From the NCBI GenBank assembly GCA_019739225.1, contig JAHHDT010000001.1, forward strand, positions 248,001 to 312,000: a stretch of 64,000 nt of DNA. Reading direction: 5' to 3'. Source of the DNA: Aquamicrobium sp. (lineage in GTDB: Bacteria; Pseudomonadota; Alphaproteobacteria; Rhizobiales; Rhizobiaceae). Numbering within the stretch: the first letter of the stretch is position 1; each line of letters starts with the position of its first letter. The notes below the pieces were generated by a model. It was not told the origin of the DNA and ran no database searches. It worked only from the letters and a program-made list of their open reading frames with translations. The position numbers were made by a program, and so were the translations under genes. Shown in pieces: positions 1-9,650 of this stretch.

Positions 1-699
1 CCTGGCGCCCACGTTCATCCCGATGCACTGATCGAGCCAGGCGCGATTATCGAGGCTGGCGCTGTCGTAGGCCCGCGTGCCGCGATCGGCAGCGGAACCG
101 TAATCGCGCCGACGGCGGTGATAGGGTCTTCCTGCCAGGTCGGGCGCGACAGTTTCGTGGGGCCGGGGGCATCGGTTCAGAACGCGCTTATCGGCAACCG
201 CGTCATCATCCATGCCGGCGTGCGGATCGGACAGGACGGCTTTGGCTTTGCCGCGGGCCGGTCCGGGCCGGAAAAGATCCCGCAGATCGGACGGGTCATC
301 ATACAGGATGACGTCGAGATCGGGGCGAATACCACGGTCGACCGCGGCACGCTCTCCGACACCATCATCGGTGAAGGCTCCAAGATCGATAACCTCGTCC
401 AGATAGCCCACAACGTGCGGATCGGCCGCTCCTGCCTGATCGCCGGCCTTTGTGGCCTGTCGGGATCGGTGACGTTGGGCGACGGCGTCATGCTGGGCGG
501 CAGCGTCGGCCTTGCCGACCACATCAGCATCGGCAGCGGCGCGGCCATTGCGGCGCGCAGCGGCGTCATGAACGATGTTCCGGCAGGCGCACGGTGGGGC
601 GGAGCACCGGCACAGCCGCTGAAGAGCCTTTTCAGAGAGATCGCAACGATCCGAAAGCTTACCAACGATCAGACGGGAAAGGGACCGCGGGATGAATGA
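1..699 (+). CDS. lpxD: LpxD, UDP-3-O-(3-hydroxyacyl)glucosamine N-acyltransferase (5' truncated)
   Basis: The third step of lipid A synthesis: it N-acylates UDP-3-O-acyl-glucosamine from acyl-ACP in the cytoplasm. The reading frame is open from base 1, so the gene starts outside the window. The 232 visible residues are left-handed beta-helix hexapeptide repeats and the C-terminal tail; the roughly 110 residues of the uridine-binding N-terminal domain are missing. The acyltransferase histidine is visible in the motif QIAHNVRIG, and a second conserved histidine in LADHISIG. The stop overlaps the fabZ start by 8 bases, so it heads the visible lpxD-fabZ-lpxA-lpxI-lpxB operon. Identity is secure from the repeats, motifs and context. 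Confidence 0.96.
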   Translation, partial: PGAHVHPDALIEPGAIIEAGAVVGPRAAIGSGTVIAPTAVIGSSCQVGRDSFVGPGASVQNALIGNRVIIHAGVRIGQDGFGFAAGRSGPEKIPQIGRVIIQDDVEIGANTTVDRGTLSDTIIGEGSKIDNLVQIAHNVRIGRSCLIAGLCGLSGSVTLGDGVMLGGSVGLADHISIGSGAAIAARSGVMNDVPAGARWGGAPAQPLKSLFREIATIRKLTNDQTGKGPRDE

Positions 700-1165
700 C
701 GCCGCAGCCGCCAACTCGCTCGACAGCCTGGATATACTTGGCCTAATGCGGCTGCTGCCGCATCGCTATCCGTTTCTGCTTGTCGACCGCATCATCGAGA
801 TCGACGGCGACAATTCGGCAATCGGCATCAAGAACGTCACGGCGAACGAGCCCCATTTTCAGGGGCACTTTCCCGAGCAGCCGGTGATGCCGGGCGTCCT
901 TATCGTCGAAGCGATGGCCCAGACGGCAGGCGCGATCTGCATTCGCTCAACCGGCGAGGACAAGCCGTCGCTGGTCTATTTCATGACCATCGACAACGCC
1001 AAGTTCCGGCGTCCGGTGGTGCCTGGCGACCGTCTGGAGATACACGTCAGGAAGCTCAAGCAGCGCGGCAATATCTGGCGTTTCGCCTGTGAAGCGATCG
1101 TCGAGGGCACCAAGGTTGCCGAGGCCGAGATTTCGGCGATGATGTCGCCCAAGCCGGCAAACTGA
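692..1165 (+). CDS. fabZ: FabZ, 3-hydroxyacyl-ACP dehydratase
   Basis: Dehydrates beta-hydroxyacyl-ACP in type II fatty acid synthesis and competes with LpxA/LpxD for hydroxyacyl-ACP. The 157-residue protein has the hot-dog fold motifs: [10 protein letters not shown] near residue 24, [11 protein letters not shown] with catalytic His59, and VEAMAQ with catalytic Glu73. The ATG overlaps the end of lpxD by 8 bases, and lpxA follows after 13 bases, the usual arrangement that balances membrane phospholipid against lipid A. Confidence 0.98.
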   Translation: MNDAAAANSLDSLDILGLMRLLPHRYPFLLVDRIIEIDGDNSAIGIKNVTANEPHFQGHFPEQPVMPGVLIVEAMAQTAGAICIRSTGEDKPSLVYFMTIDNAKFRRPVVPGDRLEIHVRKLKQRGNIWRFACEAIVEGTKVAEAEISAMMSPKPAN

Positions 1166-1178
1166 GCCGCCGAGGATC

Positions 1179-2009
1179 ATGACCAGCGAAACTTTCATCC
1201 ACCAGACCGCCTTTGTGGAGCCGGGTGCGCAACTTGGCGCTGGTGTCCATGTCGGCCCCTTTTGCCATGTGGGCGCGGAGGTCGTGCTTGGCGACAATGT
1301 GCACCTTGCCGGCCACGTCTCGGTAACGGGCGCCACCACGGTCGGCGCGAACACGCGCGCACAGGCGTTTGCCGCCCTTGGCGGGCCGCCGCAGGATTCC
1401 AAACACAAGGGCGGTCGCACGACGCTGACGATCGGCGAAAACTGCGACATACGCGAATCCGTGACCATGAATGTCGGCACCGATAGCGGACGCGGTGCGA
1501 CGACCGTCGGCGCCAACGGCTTCTTCCTGGCCTATTCGCATGTCGCGCATGATTGCATCGTCGGCGACCACGTCACGCTTACCCATGGCGCCACGCTCGG
1601 CGGCCATTGCGAGATCGGCGACTACGTCATCGTAGGCGGCCTGACTGCCATCCACCAGTTCGTCCGCGTTGGGCGCCGCGCGTTCCTGGGCGGCTGTTCG
1701 GCCGTGGTAGGCGACGTGATTCCCTACGGCATGGCTGTGGGCAACCGGGCGAAGCTGCGCGGGTTCAACGTGGTCGGCCTCAAACGCTCAGGCATGGCGC
1801 GCAGTGACCTTGCAAATCTGCGCGCGGCCTATCGCATCCTGTTCTCGCCCGAGAAGCCCCTGCTCGAAAGTGCCGAGGACGTGCGGGTGCAGTTTGCCGA
1901 CTCGCCGGCGGTCATCGAGATCGTCGATTTCATCACGCAGCGCGGTAAGCGCCACTTCGCCGTACCGCCGCTCGATGGCGACGACGCCGCGGATGATGAC
2001 CAGGGCTGA
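1179..2009 (+). CDS. lpxA: LpxA, UDP-N-acetylglucosamine acyltransferase
   Basis: First step of lipid A synthesis, moving a 3-hydroxyacyl chain from ACP to the 3-OH of UDP-GlcNAc. The 276 residues form hexapeptide repeats through about residue 190 and then a helical C-terminal domain. The catalytic base is His124 in HVAHDCIVGD, and the GGLTAIHQFVRVG segment is typical of the family. The end overlaps the lpxI start by 14 bases, implying coupled translation. Confidence 0.98.
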   Translation: MTSETFIHQTAFVEPGAQLGAGVHVGPFCHVGAEVVLGDNVHLAGHVSVTGATTVGANTRAQAFAALGGPPQDSKHKGGRTTLTIGENCDIRESVTMNVGTDSGRGATTVGANGFFLAYSHVAHDCIVGDHVTLTHGATLGGHCEIGDYVIVGGLTAIHQFVRVGRRAFLGGCSAVVGDVIPYGMAVGNRAKLRGFNVVGLKRSGMARSDLANLRAAYRILFSPEKPLLESAEDVRVQFADSPAVIEIVDFITQRGKRHFAVPPLDGDDAADDDQG

Positions 2010-2889
2010 GCAGCCGAAGGCGAAGGCAAGCCATGACGGCCGCATTGCCGTCATCGCAGGCGGTGGTGCGCTGCCGGTCGCGGTCGTGCGGACGCTCGTC
2101 GATCACGGAGAAAAGCCCTTCGTTATCCTGATTGCCGGGGAAGTCGACGACGAGCAGTCTTTTGACGGTGCAGAGCAGGCCGTGCTCGCAGTTGAGGATT
2201 TCGGCCAGGCGTTGCCACTTCTCAAGAAGCACGGTGTGAAACGCCTGGTCATGTCGGGCAACGTCGTCCGGCGCCCGAATTTGCGCCGGGTACGGTGGAA
2301 CCTGTCGACGTTGGCGCTGCTGCCCCGCGTCGCGGCCGGTCTGCTGCGCGGAGACGACGGGCTCCTGCGCACAATCATCCAGATTGCGGAGGCCAACGAC
2401 ATCTCAGTGGTGGGGCCGCACGAGATCGTGCCTGACCTGCTTGCGCCCGAGGGCACGTTGACGCGCGCGGCGCCAACGTCGCACGACCGCCGCGACCTGG
2501 ATGCGGCCTCCGAAGCCGCCCTTGCCATCGGCCGGCTTGACATAGGCCAGGCGGCGATTGCGATAGGCGGCCGCGCCGTCGCCCTCGAAGGCATAGAGGG
2601 CACGGACGGACTGCTGGAGCGCACAGCACAGATGCGTGGCCACGGAAGGCTTGCCGGCAAGAAGCGGGGGGTGCTTGTCAAACGCTGCAAGCCTCGTCAG
2701 GAGCGCCGCGCGGACCTTCCGGCCGTCGGGCCGCAGACGGTGGACGGGGCGCATAAGGCAGGACTGGCGGGCATCGCCGTCGATGCGGGGCGTTCCTTTA
2801 TCCTCGATTTCGACAGGACGATCGCCCGCGCCGACGAACTTGGGCTGTTCGTCGTCGGGCTACCCGCCACGCCGGAGACCGGACAATGA
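1996..2889 (+). CDS. lpxI: LpxI, UDP-2,3-diacylglucosamine pyrophosphatase
   Basis: Hydrolyses UDP-2,3-diacylglucosamine to lipid X. LpxI (formerly DUF1009) replaces the unrelated LpxH in most alphaproteobacteria. Two adjacent ATG codons (1993, 1996) lie inside the end of lpxA; starting there gives about 297 residues, close to the family length. The frame stays open further upstream inside lpxA, but that part reads as non-coding antisense-like sequence. Family-like segments are RIAVIAGGGALP at the N-terminus and KRLVMSGNVVRRPN in the first third; the C-terminal half carries KRGVLVKRCKPRQERRADLP. The stop overlaps lpxB in an ATGA. Confidence 0.93.
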   Translation: MTRAEQPKAKASHDGRIAVIAGGGALPVAVVRTLVDHGEKPFVILIAGEVDDEQSFDGAEQAVLAVEDFGQALPLLKKHGVKRLVMSGNVVRRPNLRRVRWNLSTLALLPRVAAGLLRGDDGLLRTIIQIAEANDISVVGPHEIVPDLLAPEGTLTRAAPTSHDRRDLDAASEAALAIGRLDIGQAAIAIGGRAVALEGIEGTDGLLERTAQMRGHGRLAGKKRGVLVKRCKPRQERRADLPAVGPQTVDGAHKAGLAGIAVDAGRSFILDFDRTIARADELGLFVVGLPATPETGQ

Positions 2890-4055
2890 CGGCCGGGCCG
2901 ATACGCGTCGCCATCGTTGCCGGTGAGGAATCCGGCGATCTGCTTGGTGCGGACCTTGTCAGGGCATTGGCAGCACGCACCGGACACGCGGTGGAGCTGG
3001 TCGGCGTCGGCGGCCGGCATCTACAGGCGCTCGGCCTGGACCCTTTGTTCGATGGCTCCGAGATCGCGTTGATGGGGGTCAGCGCGGTGGTGGCCAGCCT
3101 GCCGCGCCTGATGCGCCGCCTCAACGAAACCGCTCAGGCCGTTGTGCGCGCCGCGCCCGATTGCCTTGTGACCATCGACAGCCCCGATTTCTCGTTGCGG
3201 GTCGCGAAGAAGGTGAGGGCAGCGGACCCGTCGATCCCGATTGTCCACTATGTCTGCCCCAGCGTCTGGGCCTGGCGACCCGGACGGGCTCCGGCCATGC
3301 GGCCTTATGTTGACGAGGTGCTATGCCTGCTGCCGTTCGAGCCGAAGGCGTTGGCCGATCTCGACGGGCCGCACGGCACCTATGTCGGTCATCGGCTGGT
3401 GCGCCACCCAGGTATTGTCGCCGCAGCCGAGGCACAGGCGGCGCAGGCACGCGCATCGGATCAACCGAAAAAGCTGCTGATCCTGCCCGGCTCGCGCCGT
3501 AGCGAGGTCAAGCGGCTGCTAGAGCCCTTCGGCGAGGCCGTGCGCATCCTTGCCGCGCGCGGCAATCTATTCGACGTGACGATCCCGACGGTGCCTCATG
3601 TCGCATCCCTGGTGGAGGCGGGCACCGCGGACTGGCCCGTGCGCCCGCGCGTCGTCCATGGGGACGACGGCAAATGGCAGGCCTTTGCGGAGGCCGATGC
3701 TGCGATTGCCGCCTCGGGCACCGTGACGCTGGAACTGGCGCTGTGCGGTGTGCCGTTCGTGTCGTGCTATCGCACCGATCCCGTGATCGGCTCTGTAATG
3801 GCCCGTATGATAACGTCCTGGTCGGCGTCGCTGCCAAATCTGATCGCGGACTGGCCTGTGGTGCCGGAGTATTATGACGGCCAACTCCGGCCCGGCAGGC
3901 TAGCCCGCTATGTCGAACAGCTCACGACCGATACGCCGGCACGTGCTGCCCAGATGGCCGGTTTCGCCGAGGTGCGCGCGGCCATGGAAACGGACAGGCC
4001 AGCAGGTGAACTTGCAGCCGAAGCGCTGCTGGCGGTTCTGGAAAAGACAGGCTGA
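2886..4055 (+). CDS. lpxB: LpxB, lipid-A-disaccharide synthase
   Basis: Condenses lipid X with UDP-2,3-diacylglucosamine to the beta-1,6 disaccharide; a GT19 glycosyltransferase at the inner face of the inner membrane. The 389-residue protein begins with VAIVAGEESGDLLGADL and carries the family segments HYVCPSVWAWRPGR, LPGSRRSEVKRL (about residue 200) and the C-terminal SLPNLIADWPVVPEYYD. It overlaps lpxI by 4 bases and is the last gene of the lipid A operon; a bidirectional terminator follows at once. Confidence 0.98.
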   Translation: MTAGPIRVAIVAGEESGDLLGADLVRALAARTGHAVELVGVGGRHLQALGLDPLFDGSEIALMGVSAVVASLPRLMRRLNETAQAVVRAAPDCLVTIDSPDFSLRVAKKVRAADPSIPIVHYVCPSVWAWRPGRAPAMRPYVDEVLCLLPFEPKALADLDGPHGTYVGHRLVRHPGIVAAAEAQAAQARASDQPKKLLILPGSRRSEVKRLLEPFGEAVRILAARGNLFDVTIPTVPHVASLVEAGTADWPVRPRVVHGDDGKWQAFAEADAAIAASGTVTLELALCGVPFVSCYRTDPVIGSVMARMITSWSASLPNLIADWPVVPEYYDGQLRPGRLARYVEQLTTDTPARAAQMAGFAEVRAAMETDRPAGELAAEALLAVLEKTG

Positions 4056-4059
4056 ACGA

Positions 4060-4087
4060 AAAAGGGCGCCAACGGCGCCCTTCTTTT
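4060..4087. terminator. Bidirectional terminator between lpxB and gltA
   Basis: A perfect 7-bp stem GGGCGCC/GGCGCCC with an AAC loop lies between the convergent lpxB and gltA. It is preceded by an A-run and followed by TTCTTTT, so it works as a rho-independent terminator on either strand. Confidence 0.85.
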
Positions 4088-4103
4088 GTCTCGAAAGTAT
4101 CGA

Positions 4104-5393
4104 TCAGCGCTTGGCGATCGGTACGTAGTCGCGCTCGCCATGGCCGGTGTAGAGCTGGCGAGGACGGCCGATCTTCTGGTGCGGATCCTCGATCATCTCC
4201 TTCCACTGGGCAATCCAGCCGACCGTACGGGCGACTGCGAAAAGCACGGTGAACATGGTGGTCGGGAAGCCGAGCGCCTTGAGCGTGATGCCGGAATAGA
4301 AGTCGATGTTGGGGTAGAGCTTCTTCTCGATGAAATACTCGTCCGTCAGCGCGATCTTTTCCAGCTCCATCGCCACGTCGAGAAGCGGATCATCCTTGAT
4401 GCCGAGTTCGCCCAGAACCTCATGCGTGGTCTTCTGCATGATCTTGGCGCGCGGATCGTAGTTCTTGTAGACGCGGTGGCCGAAGCCCATCAGGCGGAAC
4501 GGGTCGTTCTTGTCCTTGGCGCGGTCGATGAACTCGGGGATGCGGTCGACGGAACCGATCTCCGCCAGCATGTTCAGGGCAGCCTCGTTGGCGCCGCCAT
4601 GCGCCGGACCCCACAGGCAGGCAATGCCGGCAGCAATGCAGGCAAACGGGTTGGCGCCGGAAGAGCCGGCGAGCCGCACCGTCGAGGTCGACGCATTCTG
4701 CTCGTGGTCGGCATGCAGGATGAAGATGCGCTCCATCGCGCGCGCCAGCACCGGATTGACCTTGTAGTCCTCGCAAGGCACGGCGAAGCACATGTGCAGG
4801 AAGTTGGCGGCGAAGTTCAGCTCGTTCTTCGGATAGATGAAGGGCTGGCCGACATGGTACTTGTACGCCATCGCGGCGATCGTCGGCATCTTCGCGATCA
4901 TGCGGATCGAGGCGACCATGCGCTGGTGCGGGTCGGAGATGTCGGTGGAGTCGTGATAGAACGCCGACATAGCGCCGACGACACCGCACATGACCGCCAT
5001 CGGATGCGCATCGCGGCGGAAGCCGGTGAAGAACCGGGTCATCTGCTCATGCACCATCGTATGGCGCGTCACGCGGTAGTCGAAATCGTCCTTCTGCGCC
5101 TTTGTCGGCAGTTCACCGTAGAGAAGCAGGTAGCACACTTCCAGGAAGTCGCCGTGCTCGGCAAGCTGGTCGATCGGATAGCCGCGGTGCAGCAGCATGC
5201 CAGCATCGCCGTCGATGTAAGTGATTTCCGATTCGCAGCTCGCGGTGGACGTGAAACCGGGATCGTAGGTGAACAGCCCGGTGTCCTTGTAGAGCGAGCT
5301 GATGTCGATGACCTCTGGTCCGACCGAGCCTTTTCGTACCTTGAATTCGCTGGCTTTGCCGTTCAATTCAAGCTTTGCAGTCGAACTGGTCAT
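4104..5393 (-). CDS. gltA: Citrate synthase (type II)
   Basis: Condenses acetyl-CoA and oxaloacetate to citrate at TCA-cycle entry. The 429-residue length is that of hexameric bacterial citrate synthases. Active-site histidines are seen in [11 protein letters not shown] and [13 protein letters not shown], and the catalytic aspartate in [12 protein letters not shown] three codons upstream could extend the protein, but AGAGG sits about 8 bases before the ATG at 5393, so that start is chosen. It is transcribed leftward towards lpxB and probably has its own promoter in the 168 bases after gltX. Confidence 0.98.
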   Translation of the reverse strand: MTSSTAKLELNGKASEFKVRKGSVGPEVIDISSLYKDTGLFTYDPGFTSTASCESEITYIDGDAGMLLHRGYPIDQLAEHGDFLEVCYLLLYGELPTKAQKDDFDYRVTRHTMVHEQMTRFFTGFRRDAHPMAVMCGVVGAMSAFYHDSTDISDPHQRMVASIRMIAKMPTIAAMAYKYHVGQPFIYPKNELNFAANFLHMCFAVPCEDYKVNPVLARAMERIFILHADHEQNASTSTVRLAGSSGANPFACIAAGIACLWGPAHGGANEAALNMLAEIGSVDRIPEFIDRAKDKNDPFRLMGFGHRVYKNYDPRAKIMQKTTHEVLGELGIKDDPLLDVAMELEKIALTDEYFIEKKLYPNIDFYSGITLKALGFPTTMFTVLFAVARTVGWIAQWKEMIEDPHQKIGRPRQLYTGHGERDYVPIAKR

Positions 5394-5561
5394 CACAATC
5401 ACCTCTCAATGTACGTTAGCCCGCCCTCGACGCCGATCAGCTATGACGCATAACAACCGCGCTCCGATTGCGCGCTCTTGCTATCCGATTTGCGGGAGCG
5501 TGCCAAGCTATCCCAAGGTCACATTGTTGCAACGCAAAAAACGCGACTTCGCCACAATCGT

Positions 5562-6983
5562 TCAGGTGCTTTGATCGCGCAGCCGGCCGAGGCTTTCATC
5601 CCGGCCAAGGACTGCAAGCACATCGAAGACGCCAGGCGATGTGGCCCTTCCGGTCAGCGCTGCACGCAGCGGCTGCGCAACCTTCCCAAGCTTGAGGCCC
5701 GCCTTTTCCGCATAAGCACGCACGACGGCTTCCGTCGTTTCTGCGGACCATTCGCCAAGCGCCTCAAAATCCGGCAACAGTGCGACGATCACCGCGCGCG
5801 CGTCGCCGTCGAGAATCTGCGCTGCCTTCTCATCCAGCGGCAAGGGGCGCTGGACGAACAGATATTGCGCGCTGTCAGCCAGTTCGACGAGCGTCTTCGC
5901 GCGCTCCTTCAAGCCGGGCAGGGCGGCAAGCAGCATCGCCCGCTGCGCGGCGTCCGGCTCTAGCGGGATTGCGCCGGGCTGTTCCAGATAAGGCAATGTC
6001 GCGATGAACTGCTCCAGAAGATCGGCGTCGTCGCTCTGGCGCATATGCACGCCATTCAGGGCTTCCAGCTTCTGATAGTCGAAGCGCGCGGCTCCCTTGT
6101 TGACGTCCTCGATCTCGAACCACTCGATCATCTGCGCGGTGGACATGACCTCGTCGTCGCCATGGCTCCAGCCGAGGCGCGCGAGATAGTTGCGCAGCGC
6201 TTCAGGCAGATAGCCCATCGCGCGATAGGCCTCGACACCCAGCGCGCCGTGGCGCTTGGAGAGCTTCGCCCCGTCCGGGCCGTGGATCAGCGGGATATGC
6301 GCCATCACCGGCACATCCCAGCCCATCGCGTTGTAGATGATCGTCTGGCGCGCCGCGTTGGTCAGGTGATCGTCGCCGCGAATGATATGGGTCACGCCCA
6401 TGTCGTGATCATCTACCACGACGGCGTGCATATAAGTCGGGTTGCCGTCAGACCGCAGGATGATGAAATCGTCGAGATCCTTGTTGGGAAACCGCACATC
6501 GCCCTGCACCCGGTCGCGCACGATCGTCTCGCCGTCCGTAGGCGCCTTGACGCGGATTGCGGGCTTCACGCCGGCCGGGGCCTCCGAGGGATCGCGGTCG
6601 CGCCAGCGTCCGTCATAGCGCGGTGGACGGCCTTCGGCGCGGGCCTTCTCGCGCATTTCCTCAAGCTCCGTCTGTGTGGCATAGCAACGATAGGCCTTCC
6701 CGTTGCGAACGAGTTCCTCGGCCACCTCGCGATGACGCTGCGCGCGCTCGAACTGTGAGACGGGTTCCCCGTCCCAACCCAGACCGAGCCAGGAGAGGCC
6801 GTCGAGGATCGCTGCCGTGGCGGCGTCGGTCGAGCGCTCGCGGTCGGTATCCTCGATACGCAGCAGCATCTTGCCGCCGGTGTGCTTGGCGAACAGCCAG
6901 TTGAAAAGCGCCGTGCGCGCGCCGCCGATATGCAGGTAGCCGGTGGGTGACGGCGCAAAACGGGTGACGACCTTGTCGGACAT
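5562..6983 (-). CDS. gltX: Glutamate--tRNA ligase
   Basis: Charges tRNA(Glu). The 473-residue class I synthetase has the HIGH-type motif HIGG at residues 18-21 and the KMSKS-type motif KLSKRHG near residue 240, followed by the C-terminal anticodon-binding region. The initiator [15 protein letters not shown] matches the usual family N-terminus. It is divergent from comEC, with a 117-base shared upstream region. Many rhizobia carry two GltX paralogues, and I cannot tell from this copy alone whether it is the discriminating one. Confidence 0.97.
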   Translation of the reverse strand: MSDKVVTRFAPSPTGYLHIGGARTALFNWLFAKHTGGKMLLRIEDTDRERSTDAATAAILDGLSWLGLGWDGEPVSQFERAQRHREVAEELVRNGKAYRCYATQTELEEMREKARAEGRPPRYDGRWRDRDPSEAPAGVKPAIRVKAPTDGETIVRDRVQGDVRFPNKDLDDFIILRSDGNPTYMHAVVVDDHDMGVTHIIRGDDHLTNAARQTIIYNAMGWDVPVMAHIPLIHGPDGAKLSKRHGALGVEAYRAMGYLPEALRNYLARLGWSHGDDEVMSTAQMIEWFEIEDVNKGAARFDYQKLEALNGVHMRQSDDADLLEQFIATLPYLEQPGAIPLEPDAAQRAMLLAALPGLKERAKTLVELADSAQYLFVQRPLPLDEKAAQILDGDARAVIVALLPDFEALGEWSAETTEAVVRAYAEKAGLKLGKVAQPLRAALTGRATSPGVFDVLAVLGRDESLGRLRDQST

Positions 6984-7100
6984 TTCTTCTTCCCCGGAAA
7001 CGGATGAGGGCGCGCAGCGGCTGCGCCTTTGGTGTTTTGATGGGGCTCATGTAGCATAGAGGCTTCGGCGTGCAAGCGATTACCGGGTGGAGAGCGCCGC

Positions 7101-9533
7101 ATGGACGGGGAGACGGCGACGCGACAGGACGAGCGCCTTCAGTTCGGCGCGCGTGTCGTCGCGCCTGAAAATGCTGGCCCCGAAGTCCATCTTCCGCAAA
7201 CCCTGCGAGCGCCGTCGCCACCCGCACCGGCAAGCAGTCTCACTCCGCTCGCCAGGCTCGGTCCTGTCGTGCGGCGCAGCTTCGACAGTGAGCTCGAACA
7301 CGGCACCGCGTTCGTATTCGTGCCGGTATTCCTCGGGCTGGGCGCGCTTTTCTATTTCGCGGCGCCGAGCGAGCCCGGTGTTGCAAGCCTGCTGCTGACC
7401 ATCGGCCTGCTCGCCACCCTGTCGCTCACGCTCATCAACCGGCCGGGACTGCGCATGCTGTGTCTTGCGGTCGTGATTGCACTCACAGGCGTTCTCGCGG
7501 CCAAATTCGAGACCTGGCGCGCGGGCACACAAATGCTCGGCTCCGAGATTTCAACGCGCCTCACAGGCCGCGTCGTCCGCATCGAGCAGCAGGCATCGGG
7601 CCGCATCCGCCTGACGCTCGATGTCATCGCGACCGAACGGCCGACCCTGCGCTACGCACCAAATCGCGTTCGCGCGACCGCGCGCCAAGTGCCAAGGACG
7701 CTGCAGCCGGGCGATACCGTTCAGGGGCTCGTCCGTTTGATGCCGGCTTCGGGTCCGACCCGCCCCCAGAGTTACGATTTTGCCTTCAACGGCTATTTCG
7801 ACGGGATTGGCGCGGTCGGGTTTTTCCTGAGAAACCCGGAATTCGTTGAATCGGAACACGAGCCCGGGATCATCACCGCCGCCGCAGCGTGGGTGGAAGG
7901 CTGGCGTACGCGCATGGCGCAGGACATCGCGGCCAGCATAGGCGGCCCTGAGGGCGCTATCGCGGCCGCACTGATCACGGGTATCCGCGCAGGCATACCG
8001 GAAGAGATGAACGAGGCGCTCCGCGTCGTCGGGCTCTATCACGTCATCTCCATCTCCGGCCTGCATATGGCCTTGGTGGCCGGGACCGTGATGTTTGGAT
8101 TGCGCACCGCCTTTGCGCTTGCACCGGGCTTTTCCTCGCGGCGACCGGCGAAGAAATATGCAGCCTTCGGTGCGCTTGCCGCGACGGCGGCCTACCTCGT
8201 CATTTCGGGCGCAGGCATTGCGGCGCAGCGCAGCTTCACCATGCTTGCGGTGATGCTGCTTGCGGTCATGTTCGACCGCGCGGCGCTCACGATGCGCAAC
8301 CTTGCCATATCGGCCGTCATCATCCTGCTGATTGCCCCGCATGAGGTGATGGGGCCGAGCTTCCACATGTCGTTTGCTGCAACCGCCGCGCTCGTGGCGG
8401 CCTACGCGGCCTGGGCCTCGTACCGTGAAAGGCGGACGCCGCGCCGACAGGCCGCAAAGTACGGTCCTGTGCGGCTGGCCTTCACAACGGGCATGAAATA
8501 TGTCTCGGGACTGTCGCTGACATCGGTCGTAGCCGGCCTCGCGACGGCGCTTTTCACAGCATGGCATTTCCAGCAGGTCTCGCCGCTCGGCCTCGTCGCC
8601 AACCTTGCGGCGATGCCATTCGTTTCCGCGATCGTCATGCCGGCAGCGGTTTTCGCATGCCTGTTGATGCCCTTCGGCCTGGAAGGGCCGGCGTTGTACG
8701 CGATGGGGATGGGCATATCGGCGATGAATTCGATAGCGGTGTGGCTCGCGGAGCGATCGGCATTCGATGCCACCGGCGCGATCCCGCTTTCGGCGGTGCT
8801 TGTACTGACAGCGGCATTGGCGATCCTGACCATGGCCGGCAGCGGGCTGCGCTGGGCAGCACTTCCGCTGCTCATCGCCGGTGCGTTGCTGATCGCGACA
8901 CGGCAGTTGCCGCATGTCTTCGTCTCGGAGGACGCGCGGCTCGTTGCCGTCGATCTCGGCAATGGGCGCCTCGCCGTCAACCGCGCGCGACCAAGCGCCT
9001 TTACCATCCAGAACTGGCAGCGGGCCGCACAAGCCGGCGAACTGGTTCGGCCCATCGAAGGCGATGCCGGGCTACCGCCTCATGCCGCCCTGAGTGACGA
9101 TGAGAGCGAATTGCCTTTCCGGTGCGGCGAAGGGCTTTGCATAGCGCGCCATGGCGGCGGCATAGTCGTTCACGCCGACGGCGAACGAACGGCTTCGACT
9201 GCGTGTTCTTATGCCAGCCTGATCGTCATCGACGACGCCACTGCGAACAATCCTTGCCGGGATAGCAGCGTTGCGGTCATCACCAAGCGCGATCTGGCCC
9301 GCCGCGGCAGCGCCGAGATCGTCTTCGAGAACGACATCGTCACGGAAACACGCGGAACCGGAGCAAGCCGTGGCACAGGCGCCAGTGACTTGGATCGCAC
9401 TTCCGCAAGACCGGCTTTATACCCAAACATCCGTTTCGCGATCCGCGAACCCTATCGGCCCTGGCACGCGCACCGGCAGTATTCGCGCGAGGCGAGGGGA
9501 CTTCCGCCTTGGCAGAAATCGCAAGGTGAGTAA
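7101..9533 (+). CDS. ComEC/Rec2-family membrane protein
   Basis: Homologue of the inner-membrane DNA translocation channel of natural transformation. At 810 residues it has N-terminal membrane helices (about residues 65-130), a DUF4131-like beta-rich segment (about 150-260), then the Competence domain with GAIAAALITGIRAGIP and VVGLYHVISISGLHMALVAG (about 275-335) and many further helices to about residue 600. The C-terminal 200 residues begin RLVAVDLGNGRLAVNR but show no HxHxDH metallo-beta-lactamase motif. The extreme C-terminus holds a tandem GTGAS pair. No other competence gene is in the window, so a role in uptake is only inferred. ATG 7101 gives the longest plausible start. Confidence 0.88.
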   Translation: MDGETATRQDERLQFGARVVAPENAGPEVHLPQTLRAPSPPAPASSLTPLARLGPVVRRSFDSELEHGTAFVFVPVFLGLGALFYFAAPSEPGVASLLLTIGLLATLSLTLINRPGLRMLCLAVVIALTGVLAAKFETWRAGTQMLGSEISTRLTGRVVRIEQQASGRIRLTLDVIATERPTLRYAPNRVRATARQVPRTLQPGDTVQGLVRLMPASGPTRPQSYDFAFNGYFDGIGAVGFFLRNPEFVESEHEPGIITAAAAWVEGWRTRMAQDIAASIGGPEGAIAAALITGIRAGIPEEMNEALRVVGLYHVISISGLHMALVAGTVMFGLRTAFALAPGFSSRRPAKKYAAFGALAATAAYLVISGAGIAAQRSFTMLAVMLLAVMFDRAALTMRNLAISAVIILLIAPHEVMGPSFHMSFAATAALVAAYAAWASYRERRTPRRQAAKYGPVRLAFTTGMKYVSGLSLTSVVAGLATALFTAWHFQQVSPLGLVANLAAMPFVSAIVMPAAVFACLLMPFGLEGPALYAMGMGISAMNSIAVWLAERSAFDATGAIPLSAVLVLTAALAILTMAGSGLRWAALPLLIAGALLIATRQLPHVFVSEDARLVAVDLGNGRLAVNRARPSAFTIQNWQRAAQAGELVRPIEGDAGLPPHAALSDDESELPFRCGEGLCIARHGGGIVVHADGERTASTACSYASLIVIDDATANNPCRDSSVAVITKRDLARRGSAEIVFENDIVTETRGTGASRGTGASDLDRTSARPALYPNIRFAIREPYRPWHAHRQYSREARGLPPWQKSQGE

Positions 9534-9580
9534 CACCCAGCCGGCTGCCGCGATGCCTTCGCAGCGAAAGCACTGATCGG

Positions 9581-9650
9581 TGCGTCCTTCGAGGCTCGCG
9601 GAGCCTGTCCTCGGGCTTGCCGAAGGCAAAACCCGGGGGCTCGCACCTCA
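9581..9650. repeat. Left part of an intergenic palindromic repeat, split by an IS
   Basis: Bases 9581-9603 and 9639-9650 match the left arm of the intact inverted repeat at 36363-36404, with a 35-base extra segment (9604-9638) in between. The arm stops at CACCTCA exactly where the IS begins and resumes after the IS as TCAGGATGAGG, so the two halves once formed one arm. Confidence 0.8.

Noticed and set aside
4086-5453. A 455-residue open frame on the plus strand
   Set aside because: It is antisense to gltA, whose protein has all citrate synthase motifs. Long antisense frames are common in this GC-rich sequence.
7551-9032. A 493-residue minus-strand frame
   Set aside because: It is antisense to comEC, low in complexity and rich in Arg/His/Gly, with no recognisable domain.
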